From positions 5,113,961 through 5,177,960 of the forward strand of contig NC_020172.2 of NCBI RefSeq assembly GCF_000224145.3: a DNA stretch of 64,000 bases. The letters run 5' to 3'. The notes under the pieces are model-generated. The model was given only the letters and a program-made list of their open reading frames with translations. It searched no databases and had not been told where the DNA came from. This DNA is from Ciona intestinalis (lineage: Eukaryota > Chordata > Ascidiacea > Phlebobranchia > Cionidae). Below, one piece after another: positions 12,101 to 22,959 of this stretch; position 1 is the first letter of the stretch, and the number at the start of each line of letters is the position of its first letter. Both the position numbers and the translations under genes were made by a program.

Positions 12101-15100
12101 CTTACTGTGTTCGAGTCCCGCACAGTGCAATACGTTTTTTTTTAAGTTTTTTTTGTGTGATTAGCACGAGTTAGGGGTTAGGGGTTAGGGATTAGGGATT
12201 AGGGATTAGGGATTNNNNNNNNNNNNNNNNNNNNNNNNNNNNNNNNNNNNNNNNNNNNNNNNNNNNNNNNNNNNNNNNNNNNNNNNNNNNNNNNNNNNNN
12301 NNNNNNNNNNNNNNNNNNNNNNNNNNNNNNNNNNNNNNNCAACCTAAACAACAAGTTTATATTACTAAACTTTCACGGATAAAATGGTTTTACAATACAC
12401 CTAAATAATTTTGCATTAATAAGGCTATGCGACAATATAAAAGGAGTATTATTTGTAGATAAAAGCTGCCCAAAAGCGGTGCCATGGCTTAGCTGTTATG
12501 TGCATGTATTGTAATTCATAACTGAAGGATACTGGGTTAGATTATCAATACTGAAAGGTGTGTGTGTACTTTGGCAAAACACTTAACAGACATGGCTCCA
12601 ACCCAGTGGTAAATATACACTTCTCTGACAAACTAAAACTAACTGAGCCATAGCTGTTTGGAATGCAACATTATGTATACATTTGTACAGAATGTTGCTT
12701 TCTGTATGCTGCGTTAAAAATAGCTCAAATTGCATTGAAAACTCGTTGTCAAAAACCCAATACTGCAGTACCATGAAAAAGATTCAGAAAACAACACACA
12801 AACATATACTTATAAACAAACATACAAATAAAAACATACATACCTCAATAACAACGGGTCCATACCCCCCACCCACCGTGGGTGAAGTAGCGTTTGCCCC
12901 ATACACGATGTTGTAAACCTGCACGGCCCCCCGTTCACGCTTCACCGAGTTGTCTTCGGTCTCTTCCACCCTCATGTTTGAACCCTTCGAACCTCTACCG
13001 CCACCCATTGAGTAGTTCGATATCCACTCCGAGTAAGACATCGAGACCGGAGTCGTCATAATCTGTGACAAAAATCACATATTTAGGAAAATGTTCAGTG
13101 TTAACTTAGTGTGTATTATGATGAAATCCATTTTAGAGAACAAATGGGTGTAAACCAAACACAGCCAAAAAATCTTATATATAACAAAATATTAACGAGC
13201 TGGTGTAAAATTTACATCTTCTATCTCATTCCTACAGAATGCTCATGCTCATTTTCCCAGTTTAATCAAAACTCGTGTTACAGAAAGCAAATTGTAAAAC
13301 TGATGAAATATTTGGCATTTTAAAGTGTGAAATAATGAAATGTCACGTTGCATATGTAAATGTCACTTATTTATCCTCGCATGGCGGGGAAACAACAGTT
13401 GTTATAACACGGGTGTTCTGTTTCATGCACCTCACGCCAGCTCACGAGTTACCATGTATAATATGCAACGGAAAAAAGCACGAAATTTTGTCTGAGTAAT
13501 GAATGCACTAGTTTGACTTATGACCTTGCGGTAGACAGAGTTGAAATGCAGACATTCTACGTCATGATTACGTCTAGTCACATTGTGTCGTCACAGTAAC
13601 ATGACCTTATTTGTGACATTTCCCCGACAGCGCACCATAAAGTTAAATCTATTTATAGCAACGGGAATAACACGTTTGTTGGGGTTTAGTTTAAACGCAT
13701 ATTTTAACTAGAAATCTGTCTGGAAACGTCACAAACAAACAATTCTTAGTATTCTGGAATTTTAAAATTTGCAAACTTTAAAATCTGGGGATTCCCCGTT
13801 TTCATAGACATCGCAAGTTTATGTCATAGAAATTTTACATTTGTCGTGATTAAGGGAGTCACAAATAAACTGTATTTTTAAAAGCATCGTTTTGCCTATT
13901 CACATAATGTATTCCACTATACCACTACATAAAATTAACTGAGGCGGTTAAAAAAAATACAGTAATATAGATTTTATTTTATATTAATGAGGTCTTCAGT
14001 GAGGAACACCTGAGACCTGACATTTGCTAGCTCTTTGCAAAAATCAAGTTCCCTTCAAGAAGCCGCCACAAGCAATTAATCAAGTGTCTACTTACGTCAC
14101 TCTCATCATGGCTGGTGTTCCCTCGTGCCCGGCCAAGGAAAACACCACCGATCACGACTGCTAACATTACACCACCAATTGCAAAGCCTATTATTAGAGG
14201 AATCTGGAAATGAAACGACCATTAATCACGAAAGTGTATCACGCCAAATGAAAACGAAACGACACATTTCTGGCAATTAGTATAGGCCTGCAGTAGTGTT
14301 GGGTAAGATGGATGCCGTTAGCATATAATATCCATATTTTCCAATCGTGTGTTTAACAATCACCAACCCTGTTTTAGAGTCATGGGAATTCGGTTACATA
14401 TTTCTGCAAATATTCTTTCTTTACCACCAAATGGTACGTTAAATAAGAATAAAACTATCTTACACCAACCTACAAGATTAATCTATTGTTACTGCCTGAG
14501 TTTAATTTGTAGTATATTTTATATTTCAGACTGATGATTCTAGTTATTGGTAAAATATATCCGTAGCAGATTCATAGAATAAACCATACTTCTAAGATAA
14601 GAAATAAAATAAACAACTTACCGAATTCTGGGTTGTCGGCGCAACAGCGGGAGTTTTCGGGCCCGAAATCCGGGATAATTCTGAAAAATAAGTTGCGTTC
14701 GGTGCACTTGTCATCTTAGCTTAACGTATATTAATTACAAACAAGAGCATAAACACCAGACGCTCAAAATGCTGACATTATGCATGACTAACGTCAGTTT
14801 GTTACATCCGGAAAATATTAACGATTTTTATTATTGGATGGTAAATTTTGTAATGCTAATTTTGTACCAGCTTACAATTGAATAGTTTGCACCCTTCTTG
14901 TTTAGTGACTTTAAAAGCGGACATGGGTTTTGTTTATTAATATTATTTATGTCCTCGTGGGTGGGAGTGGGAACTTGAATGACTCATCAATGGTTGCCAC
15001 TCCCATGCTCACAGTCGAGTTGCTGAAGCAGTGTGGGGATAAGCAGACATGACTTTTCGTTGGTTTGGTCATTTATATCCTTGTGGGTGGAAACTTGATT

Positions 15101-15687
15101 GACATGCATGTCATGCAACCGTGTCGGTCACTTTTATCATTGGTCATTATTTTTACCAACCCAAATAGATGTATAACATCACAAGGGTAAAATGGGCTAA
15201 CTCTGGAAAACCAAGAACCTCACCCATAAAGAATAGACTGTACATATACAATGTTGGGATAATGGGTCAACTCTGGACTAAATCCCAGGTCCCATGGGGC
15301 TGTGTCACGCTGTAGGACCTCACCCATATAATATTTAACACCATAACAATCCAACTTACGTGTGCACAATCCTAATACTCGAGCTGTGATCTTATGCGGC
15401 GGGTGACAGGTGAAGTTCCGGTCGCATAATAAACCATTGCATGTAGTAGCAGTGCATACTTCAATTTGTTGCTTTATTCTGTTCGGTACTAAAGTCCTTA
15501 TAACCTCAGTTTCAGTGGAGCAATCGAAGCAGGTTAACTTTGCTGGATCAAACTGCTTGTTTATGCTGTTTGAACGATTTAATACGGAGAATTGGCAAAC
15601 AGACATTCGCCCTCGCGGTTTTGACCTTGAGTTTTGTTGTCCGTTCACGAAAGTAACGATTACGAAAAGAAGGTAAAGAAGTTTCAT
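9127..15687 (-). CDS. single-pass membrane protein with 8-Cys ectodomain, family unknown
   Basis: Exons 15687-15360, 14680-14622, 14203-14096, 13062-12844 and 10032-9127 join in phase into 539 residues. Residues 1-16 form a hydrophobic signal peptide (MKLLYLLFVIVTFVNG). The ectodomain has eight cysteines (31, 53, 56, 78, 83, 88, 94, 108) and NxS/T sites at 37 and 91. A short Pro/Thr linker leads to a hydrophobic segment at about 130-154 (IPLIIGFAIGGVMLAVVIGG), followed by a long acidic, Ser/Gly-rich cytoplasmic tail ending SIQFLN. This is a type I topology. I do not recognise the family; no kinase, SH2, PDZ or other known domain is visible. Even cysteine number suggests four disulfides, an inference. 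Exon 4 is taken from 13062-12844 because the second copy at 10752-10533 is frameshifted. The start is the only ATG giving a signal peptide. Confidence 0.7.
10150..10335 (+). mobile_element. degenerate SINE-like element (copy A)
   Basis: Contains TGTACTTTGGCAAAACACTT, a GGCTCCAACCCAGTGGT segment and other family segments. The same element is in copy B at about 12470-12655, so it predates the block duplication. Confidence 0.5.
10533..10752 (-). pseudogene. frameshifted duplicate of exon 4 of the membrane-protein gene
   Basis: This copy is nearly identical to 12844-13062 but is 220 rather than 219 bases long. The extra base is in the tract read as CGGGGTGGCC here against CGGGGGGCC in the intact copy. 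The shifted frame soon meets a stop (CGGGGCTAA). It keeps consensus acceptor and donor sites, so it could still be spliced. It may be an allelic contig left in the assembly rather than a true duplicate. Confidence 0.7.
11047..11096. other. assembly gap (N)
   Basis: Fifty N bases. Copy B suggests about 45-50 bases of SINE-like sequence are missing here. Confidence 0.99.
11539..12052. other. segment unique to the copy A side, no gene recognised
   Basis: This stretch is not shared with copy B. It holds an open frame at 11464-11739 with no family resemblance, and AT-rich sequence. I see no supported gene in it. Confidence 0.4.
12053..12128 (+). tRNA. tRNA-like sequence, probably degenerate or a SINE head
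   Basis: An A-box-like TGGTGTAACGGTTAGCGT and a B-box-like GTTCGAGTCCC are spaced about as in a tRNA gene, and a T-run (about 12135) follows as a pol III terminator would. The acceptor and T stems do not pair well and the anticodon arm is too long. A functional tRNA is therefore doubtful. Confidence 0.35.
12168..12214. repeat. telomere-like heptamer repeat at a gap edge
   Basis: About three units read GTTAGGG and four read ATTAGGG, that is (TTAGGGR)n, running straight into the N gap. It resembles TTAGGG but keeps a 7-bp period. Confidence 0.8.
12215..12339. other. assembly gap (N)
   Basis: A run of about 125 N, between a telomere-like heptamer repeat and the start of duplicated copy B. The true length is unknown. 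Confidence 0.99.
12470..12655 (+). mobile_element. degenerate SINE-like element (copy B)
   Basis: Counterpart of the element at 10150-10335 with the same internal landmarks. Confidence 0.5.
13350..13465 (-). mobile_element. SINE-like fragment
   Basis: Carries the family end ACTTATTTATCCTCGCATGG, CGACAGTNGTTATAACACGG-type sequence and a GTTCTGTTTCATGCACCT segment. Copy A has its N gap at this point. Confidence 0.6.
14292..14475 (+). mobile_element. TIR MITE, degenerate
   Basis: Begins AGTAGTGTTGGGTAAGATGG and ends CACCAACCTACA; the inside has the GTCATGGGAATTCGGTT and CTTTACCACCAAATGGTACG landmarks. It lies in intron 2 of the membrane-protein gene. Confidence 0.6.
14935..15110 (+). repeat. 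single copy related to the 126-bp tandem repeat
   Basis: Matches the 6070-6395 array at TCGAGTTGCTGAAG, GATAAGCAGACATGACTTTT and GGTTTGGTCATTTATATCC. It lies in the first intron of the membrane-protein gene. Confidence 0.7.
15225..15330 (-). repeat. single unit of the 97-bp minisatellite family
   Basis: Contains GAATAGACTGTACATATACA, a GGGATAATGGGTCAACTCTGG segment and AGGACCTCACCCATATA. It lies just inside the intron after exon 1 of the membrane-protein gene. Confidence 0.7.
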
Positions 15688-16125
15688 TTTTAACGATTTT
15701 TCTGAAGTATTTTAAGGTCCAAACATCTGAAATAAAGATTTTCTTCAAAATAGCATGATAACGAAGAGCCTGCTATAGGAAACATTAAGGCGGATAAGTA
15801 TACGCAATATGGCGGCGCCGTTAAGCCATTTTTTTATTTTTTGTGTATGGAAAAATCTGAGAAAAAATATTTTCTATTTTAATGTATGGAAAAAGGACAT
15901 TTGATTACACATTTTTAGACCACAGAATGCTATCAACAAAATATGCTACGTCTGGCTAAAATGAAGATACGGTTATTTAAAACTGTAAATAGTTTTTGTT
16001 TTCAATCAAATGGGACAATAAATAAAAATGAAAATATGGACCATCTTACCCCAAACTGCTACACACCGCTTTTTCTACGAATTTTCGCGGATACGCTATA
16101 GAAGCAGCGATCCCGATATACAAGT

Positions 16126-16324
16126 TATAGTAGAGCTGGGGAAGATGGGACACCTTTAGCTCATAATGTCCAAATATCCTGATCGTGTTTTAAACAATTA
16201 ACAAACGGTCTTTCGGAGTCATGAGCATACGGTTTAATAACTCTTTAAATGTTCTTTGTTTACTACTAAATGTGACGAGAAAATCGAATGAAAAGGTGCC
16301 CCATCTTCCCCCACCCTACTATAT
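16126..16324 (+). mobile_element. TIR MITE, well preserved
   Basis: Ends TATAGTAGAGCTGGGGAAGA and TCCCCCACCCTACTAT are inverted repeats of each other; the inside has GATCGTGTTTTAAACAATTA. Confidence 0.8.
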
Positions 16325-16556
16325 AATAGCTCGTAGCAACAGCGTTGCATAAACTATGCGCGGCAACGAAACAAGTTTGATGCATCGGATTATGATAACG
16401 GCATCAAACGCACGTTGACAGTTACTTGGAAAAGCGGTGGAGCCGAAGAATATAAACAACCATAGACAACGAACATCCGGGTTATAACCGCTTAATAGAA
16501 TACCATGGACTATTTTTTTGCTACTTATAATACAGAAGTTATAACACACTAATAAT

Positions 16557-16753
16557 ATATAGTAGGTGGTGGGGTAAGATGGAACACCTTTTTATTTCAT
16601 TTTTCTGTCCCATTTGGTAGTAATCGAAGAAAATTCAATGAATTATAAAACCATATCCTCACGACTTCCATAGACCATTGTTAATTGTTTAAAACACGTT
16701 CGGAATATTTTGATATTTTGTGCTAAAGGTGTCCCATATTTCCCAATCCGACT
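16557..16753 (-). mobile_element. TIR MITE
   Basis: Inverted relative to most copies: begins TATAGTAGGTGGTGGGGTAA and ends GTGTCCCATATTTCCCAATC. Confidence 0.75.
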
Positions 16754-17176
16754 ACATCACTGTCTGTTGTTTAAAATATATCCGCTGTTTTTGTAATATT
16801 TAAAACAGGGGAATACCCCAAGGGTAATATGCAACGTCACGCGCCCCATGCGCACTGTCGAAATCTCGTCACGATAGTAAACTAAACCGATATACAAAAC
16901 ACCAAGTCCAAAAATTACGTAAAAAAGCTGGTTTTAAACTACCCGAACTATTACTAACGCAGAGGTTTTTCTTTATTTTTTAACTTGCCTTATATGGTAG
17001 CATACGATGCACAAACATATTCACACCTGAAGTAAAACTAAATGCGTATTTATAATACGTATTGTCAAGTACTATTAAGCGATAAACATCTGCTAAATTA
17101 CAACTGCTGTCGTTTTTTTTGTGTTAAAACACTGCTCCTGTTAACTGATGTGTATACACTATACTGATGGTAGTCA

Positions 17177-17232
17177 CCGGTGTGCGTGTGCATGCGTGTG
17201 CGTGTATGTGCGTGTGTGGGCGTGTGTGTGCT
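17177..17232 (+). repeat. TG/CG-rich microsatellite
   Basis: Alternating TGTGCG, TGCGTG and TGTGTG units. Confidence 0.7.
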
Positions 17233-17504
17233 ATTATGCGGATGTATCATCAGTCGCATACGTCATTTCCGTTGCATCACTGCTTTGAATTGTTATTGCT
17301 ACGTCACAGAAGCGCTTGTCCAGGGTTCGTTTCATGACAAACTTGTGAATATGAGACTGGTCTATAATGGAGTCAGCATGAATTGAAAGTTCAATTCATG
17401 AACACCGCTTCCATTTTCAAATATAAAAATTAATTACTTTCAACTCACTGTGAGTTTTTTTTAGTTTAACGCAGCCCTTTTCATTTCATCTTTATGCTGT
17501 TCTA

Positions 17505-17565
17505 TTTTATACACCTCGTGCCCGCTTACCAATTGCCATGTATGTAACTTTGTTGGTGATTTAAG
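17505..17565 (-). mobile_element. SINE-like fragment
   Basis: ATACACCTCGTGCCCGCTTA, then CCATGTATGTAACTTTGTTG, is the conserved middle of the family. Confidence 0.55.
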
Positions 17566-17693
17566 TTTTAGATTTTTTTAATTATAAAATAACGAAAATC
17601 GTGTTATAAAAAGAAAGGGAAAATAAAAATGGCGACAAGCCGACAACCGTAAAACACCGGCCGGGTCAAATGCGCACAGGTCTAACTTATCAT

Positions 17694-17876
17694 ATAGTAG
17701 GGTGTGGGGAGGGGGGGGGGGGAGACGGGAAATAACGGATCGTGTTTTAAACAATTAACAACGGTCTATGGGATTTTCGAGAATACGGTTTTTTATAATT
17801 CCTTGAATGTTTTGTTTACTACCAAATGGGGCAAGAAAATATAGTTAAAAGTTGTCCCATCTTCCCTCGTTTTCGC
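17694..17876 (+). mobile_element. TIR MITE with G-tract insertion
   Basis: Starts TAGTAGGGTGTGGGGAGG, followed by an unusually long G run, and ends TTGTCCCATCTTCCCTCG. Confidence 0.7.
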
Positions 17877-18387
17877 AATTAGAATAAGAATTAAGAAATC
17901 CTGTTAATATATAGGTTTGGCAGAATAAACGCTTTTTATTTACAATTTTCCTCAAGTAGTTTTCACCATAGCGTGATTTAACGATTGTTGATTTGCTGCT
18001 AATTCCATTCTCTTCGTTGTTTTAATTAATTTGGCTTTTTTTAACTAAATAAAGAACGTATTGACTCAATTAATAAAGTTTACGTTATTACATTGTAAGA
18101 CATGCATTTACATAACATACAACATACGTGCTTTTGCTTTCAAAATACCCGAACAGTTCCCAAAGCATCGGAAATAAAACGTGTTTACTGATTTTTCATA
18201 AAATGATTAATTTGACAGCCAAATAAATCACTGACGGGTTGCAACATGGATCACGTGATATTCAAAACGAAAAACATTTCGATTTTACCGGTCACGTGGT
18301 GAGGTATCACTTGTTTTGCAACAAACGGATATTATTCACTGTGATGACGTCATAAACCTTGCATCCCACTTTGCGGCATTGCATCAT

Positions 18388-18690
18388 ATGAATGTAACTT
18401 GTTTATCAGCGCGTGGCAGGAAAACGACGGACGTTATAACACAGGTGTTCTGTTTCATACACCTCATGCTCGCTCACGAGTTACCAAGTATGTAACTTTG
18501 TCGGTGATTACTCTCGGTGTTTTTTTTCATTTTTTGGATTGTATGGCTGACAATTCGGACAAGCCATTAGTCACCACTGGGTTAAAACAATTGCCATTAA
18601 GTATGTTGCACTAGTACACAAACAGCCCAAATGGTGGCAGCGTCGAGCCTTGAACCTATGACCTCTTGGGGTAGGAACACGCGGGCCGAA
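18388..18690 (-). mobile_element. SINE-like element, nearly full length
   Basis: Runs from TAACTTGTTTATCAGCGCGT through CACCTCATGCTCGCTCACGA and ACCACTGGGTTAAAACAATT to GTCGAGCCTTGAACCTATGA, which in reverse is a B-box-like start. Confidence 0.65.
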
Positions 18691-19035
18691 CTGTTACGTC
18701 ACATAATAACGAAAACGCGCAAAATAAGCGTCACAATATTTGTATCGGAACAAACCATTATTCGCTCATAGAAGTTTTAATTTCAACATTCATTGTCTCA
18801 TTGTTACGTCATTGATACGTAACATTCCATGTTTAATTTGAATCGTCCAATCAGAATAGGCGGTACAGTTTATTGTTTAGAACGGCGTTCTTATGTGATT
18901 GTTACAAACTCCAGTATCCATTCTTATGGGACGCTATAAACAATTAAAGAAGATATTTTACAGCGGTCCACAGTTGTTTATTATGAGGTCATAATTAAAG
19001 TCCTAAAGTTTAGCGCTAAACGTCGTTTTATTCGG

Positions 19036-19226
19036 TACAGTTGGTTTGGGTAAGGTAACCCATGTTTTCATTCTCGTTTATCGTCACATTTGGTGGTAAA
19101 CAAAGAACATTTAAAGAGATATAAAAGCGTATCCTCACGATTCTAGAATACTACTGCTAATTGTTAAAAACACTATTACAAAACATCGGACTTCACGTGC
19201 TAACGATGCCCGCAGTAGAATATTAT
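19036..19226 (-). mobile_element. TIR MITE, degenerate
   Basis: Internal landmarks CACATTTGGTGGTAAACAAA and AAAGCGTATCCTCACGATT are kept; the ends have decayed. Confidence 0.6.
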
Positions 19227-19899
19227 TACATTTAAGTTGTGTGACAGGAATTTTAGTTACAACACCAAGCTCTAATGCGCTTTTGGATGAATGCATCGTT
19301 TAAGGGTAAACGGAGGTGACTTATTTATCCTCGCATGGTGGGGAAACGACAGTCGTTAAAACATTTGTTTTATACACCGTATACTTTTTAAGATGCCATT
19401 AGACAAAGAAAAAATAGGTTAAAATTAAAGATCCATTGTACTCATCATAATTATTTATAGTTATAACACAGATGTTCACTATTAGATTGCTTTTAGGCGA
19501 CGAACGAAAAAATACTCCAAATTAAATGTCGTTTGTGTTGCTTGTACGACACACACGTACACAATGTGTTGACTTATACCTCATGAATGGATGGGCTGGA
19601 CGTATTGTGTTTCTGCCATTGTTGTCAAACTTAGGTGACTTTCAGACGGTTCGAATGAACAGGGAAACGAAATATTGGAGCTATATATATGTTTTATAAT
19701 GTAGGGAACCGTGTGTGGTGTGTACTTGTCAATTTAACATGGATATTGTTATTTTTAGATCTTTAGAACAGGAAAAGCGAAGTTTAAACATATATTAAAT
19801 TACATTTTGACTAGTCTGCTTGGTCAGAATAAATAAGTTTTAAGCAAGAATTACCTCTAGAGTAAGACTGAGCGACGTTAAGCGAAAATCCATTATTGT

Positions 19900-20025
19900 A
19901 TATTAGTTTTACACCAAGTTAAGCTACGCTGTAGTGTGCACAACGCGCACAAACAAAGGCACATATCTACTCTGATTTTTTACTTAGTGTAGCTTGCTGC
20001 CCCGCTGTAAAAGAACAAACAAAGA
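19900..20025. mobile_element. fragment of the fold-back element family
   Basis: Holds AAGCTACGCTGTAGTGTG and AAAAGAACAAACAAAGATAT, both present in the fold-back element at 41284-41550. It abuts the next MITE. Confidence 0.5.
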
Positions 20026-20225
20026 TATATAGCAGGGTGGGGAAAGACGGGACACCTTTAGCACATGCTATCGAAATATCCCGATCGTATTTAAAAAAAA
20101 TTAGGAACGGTGTATGGGAGTCGTGAAGGTACGATTTTATAAATGTTTAAATATTCTTTGTTTACTACCAAATGGTACGAAAAAAGAGAACGAAAAAGTG
20201 TCCCATCTTCACCACCCTACTATAT
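20026..20225 (+). mobile_element. TIR MITE, well preserved
   Basis: Ends ATATAGCAGGGTGGGGAAAG and TCTTCACCACCCTACTATA are inverted repeats. Confidence 0.8.
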
Positions 20226-20589
20226 CTTTAACGTGTCCACAAAAAAAAACATAAAAAAGAACGGGTTCTAAGTTGTTTTCAGGTATAAGTAACTTAAGTA
20301 ACCCTTTACAGTGGTTAAGCATAAGATACCGAAGTACAGACTTCGTTTACTTTGCTATTGTAGCGTTGACTTATTCAAACACTCCATAAAGCAGAGTGCA
20401 ACAACAATGGTGACCACAAAACGTAGAACGAATTCGGAGTAGGGAGTAATAATAAAGTTGGTACCGAGCCAATAATAAGTGTCACAAGAGATCCTTATGT
20501 TTGGTCTATACCAGTAATGGAATATGTTAAAGGGCGTAGTTATATAGAAACAAGTTTTTGTTTTTAGTGCCAATTTTCGTTATGGGTGT

Positions 20590-20778
20590 AATGTAGTAAG
20601 TTGGGGGAGATGGGACACCATAATATCCAAATATCTTAATCGTGTTTTAAACAATTAAACGGTCTATGGGAGTCGTGAGGATACAGTTTTATAATTCTTT
20701 GAATGTTCTTTCTTTACTACCAAATGGGACGAGGAAATATAATGAAAAGGAGTATCATCTTTCCCACCCTACTATATT
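20590..20778 (+). mobile_element. TIR MITE
   Basis: Begins TGTAGTAAGTTGGGGGAGAT and ends CTTTCCCACCCTACTATA. Confidence 0.8.
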
Positions 20779-21049
20779 ACTTGCTTTTATATTGAAGTTA
20801 AATTACTGTCAATCAACTGGATATTCGTATATACTTAGTTATCACATTTGTAACCTGGTCATTTCCTACGGTATGTTTTTAAACATTCCATTTTTAACTT
20901 AGCTGGTAAACCCACGATGTTTTAAGCTTAGGGTATTGTAGGTATAATATTTTAGTAAATGGCGAATTGAAATTAAGATAATTTATTCCTTATTTTCAAG
21001 AAGATACCCAGATCAAGGCAAAATGGTAAGTTATAATATTTATAAAAAG

Positions 21050-21242
21050 TTAAGAGTGGGGGTAGATGGGACACCTTTAGCACATAATATCTCAACATCC
21101 TGACCGTCTTTTAAACAATTAACAACGGCCTATAAGGGAGTTGTGAAGGTACAGTTTTATAATTCGTTGAATTTTCTTTGTTTACTACCAAATGTAACGA
21201 GAAATAAGAATAAAGAGGTGTCCCATCTTCCCCCACCCTATA
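21050..21242 (+). mobile_element. TIR MITE
   Basis: Begins AGAGTGGGGGTAGATGGGAC and ends GTCCCATCTTCCCCCACCCT. Confidence 0.75.
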
Positions 21243-21434
21243 TCAATAGTAAGTTTACTCAGTGGCGTATCATAGACCCGCGAACCCGATCCGTGAGACC
21301 TATGTAACAGTTAGATGGCAATTGATTTACGGGCCCGCAGATAACTGTAAAAAAAGGGCCTTCTATATCTAAAAACGCCACTGGTTTTATTTGAACCTTA
21401 TGTCCGCTGCCAAGAGTAGGTTAGGGTAAAGTAA

Positions 21435-21520
21435 CGTACATGGTAACTCGTAAACTGGCACGCGGTGTTAAACCCGTGTGATAACGACTGTCGTTTTCCG
21501 GCCACGCGAGGATAAAGTAT
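21435..21520 (+). mobile_element. SINE-like fragment
   Basis: Tail of the family: TACATGGTAACTCGTAAACT, then ATAACGACTGTCGTTTTCCG and GCGAGGATAAA. Confidence 0.55.
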
Positions 21521-21711
21521 GGTCCACGTAAAATACACGATTAGAAATTATTAAATATTAAGTGCTAACGGGATTCATTTTACCCCACGGTACTATATAT
21601 ATCAAAATTAATTGTAATTTGCCCCGAATCATAGAAAATCTTTGTTATTTAAGCTAAGTACTGCATGAGACACAAAAGGCCAAATAAGTTTAGTTTTGCA
21701 TTATAATATTG

Positions 21712-21866
21712 CCACCAAATGCAAGTGTTTTCAACAATTAACAACGGTCTTTTAAAGTCGTGAGGATACGGTCATATAATTCTGTAAATATTCTTTGTTT
21801 ACTGCAAAATGGAACGATAAAAATGAATGAAAACACGCTCCTTCTTCCTCCAACCTACAATATATT
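21712..21866 (+). mobile_element. TIR MITE, 5' truncated
   Basis: Keeps ACAATTAACAACGGTCTTTT, GTCGTGAGGATACGGTC and an end CTCCAACCTACAATATA. Confidence 0.6.
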
Positions 21867-22017
21867 TTATGAAGACATTTCTGCATTAAATATCGCCACC
21901 AAATGACGCCATAATACAAATGTGTTGACATAACAACAGTCATAACACGATTGTGTTTGAGACAGAGGGTCAGACAACGTACATGACAACAATATTAAGT
22001 AACGACTCATTTTAGCA

Positions 22018-22200
22018 CATATAGTGTTGCGGGGTAAGATGGGACACCTTTAGCACGTAATATCCCACATTTAGTGATCGTGTTTTTAACAATTAACAAC
22101 GCTTTTTTTCGTCGTGAGGATACGGTTTTATAATTCTGTAAATATTGTTTGTTTACTACCAGATTAGACAATAAAACAGAATAAAAATCCAATATCAAAA
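22018..22200 (+). mobile_element. TIR MITE, 3' end decayed
   Basis: Begins TATAGTGTTGCGGGGTAAGA and keeps ACAATTAACAACG and TTTGTTTACTACCAGATTAG. Confidence 0.65.
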
Positions 22201-22564
22201 ATACAACGGGTATTTTCAAACCGTATGTTGTACAATTTACAATATACGACTAGACTTGTATAAAACTAGAGCTTCTGGAAAATCTATTTCTAGAGTTATA
22301 ACATGTGCTATTGTTAGGTTCATATACCGTGTTATTGTTTTCACACAATGGTGAAATATACGTAACAATGCTCATTGTTTACAAAACACTCGGTCGTGAT
22401 CTGAATACACAAAGGTCTTCCAAGTTCAATTAATTAGAAAATAATTAATTTAAACGAAAAGTTTGTTTAATTGTGAAACTATAACATATGACGTCACGGA
22501 AAATTGAGTTTGGTTTATACTATGACGTCACGAAGACGTATTAATTAACGGTTGCTATTTATCC

Positions 22565-22725
22565 CATGTATCCTTGGGCAAGACATTTAACGGCAATTGC
22601 TCCAACCCAGTGGTCACTAATGGGTTGTCCAAATTGTCAGCCAGAAAAAAAAACAATCACCCATAAAGTTACATACGTGGTAACTGGTAAGCGGGCACGA
22701 GGGGTATATGAAATCACTACAAATG
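22565..22725 (+). mobile_element. SINE-like fragment
   Basis: TCCTTGGGCAAGACATTTAA, CTCCAACCCAGTGGTCACTA, CAAATTGTCAGCCAGAAAAA and GTAACTGGTAAGCGGGCACG follow each other as in the family body. Confidence 0.65.
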
Positions 22726-22959
22726 CAATAGCAAAGATAATATTTATTAAAACGATGAAAAAAAGGAATAACCAACAAAACAAACTCAATAAACGGAGCA
22801 GGCCATTGAATAAATGATTAACATTCATTCATTTACGTTTGGTTTATTTGTTTGAAGCTGATAAATAATGGTACTAAACAAAGAACATTCAAATTCGGTT
22901 TATTTTGTGATGTAACGAAAATCGCATTTGTTTTTTTTGGGTAATAAATTCACGAATGT

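Larger units (their letters stand above)
12340..13848. repeat. duplicated block, copy B
   Basis: Starts immediately after the second N gap inside the last-exon acceptor and holds the intact exon 4. It differs from copy A at scattered sites, as alleles of a highly heterozygous genome or a young tandem duplicate would. Confidence 0.85.

Noticed and set aside
15410..15676. 88-residue plus-strand frame
   Set aside because: It is antisense to exon 1 of the membrane-protein gene, which has a signal peptide and a phase-matched splice chain.
22007..22219. 70-residue minus-strand frame
   Set aside because: It lies inside a MITE copy; similar frames at 20666, 21752, 26079 and 37357 have the same cause.
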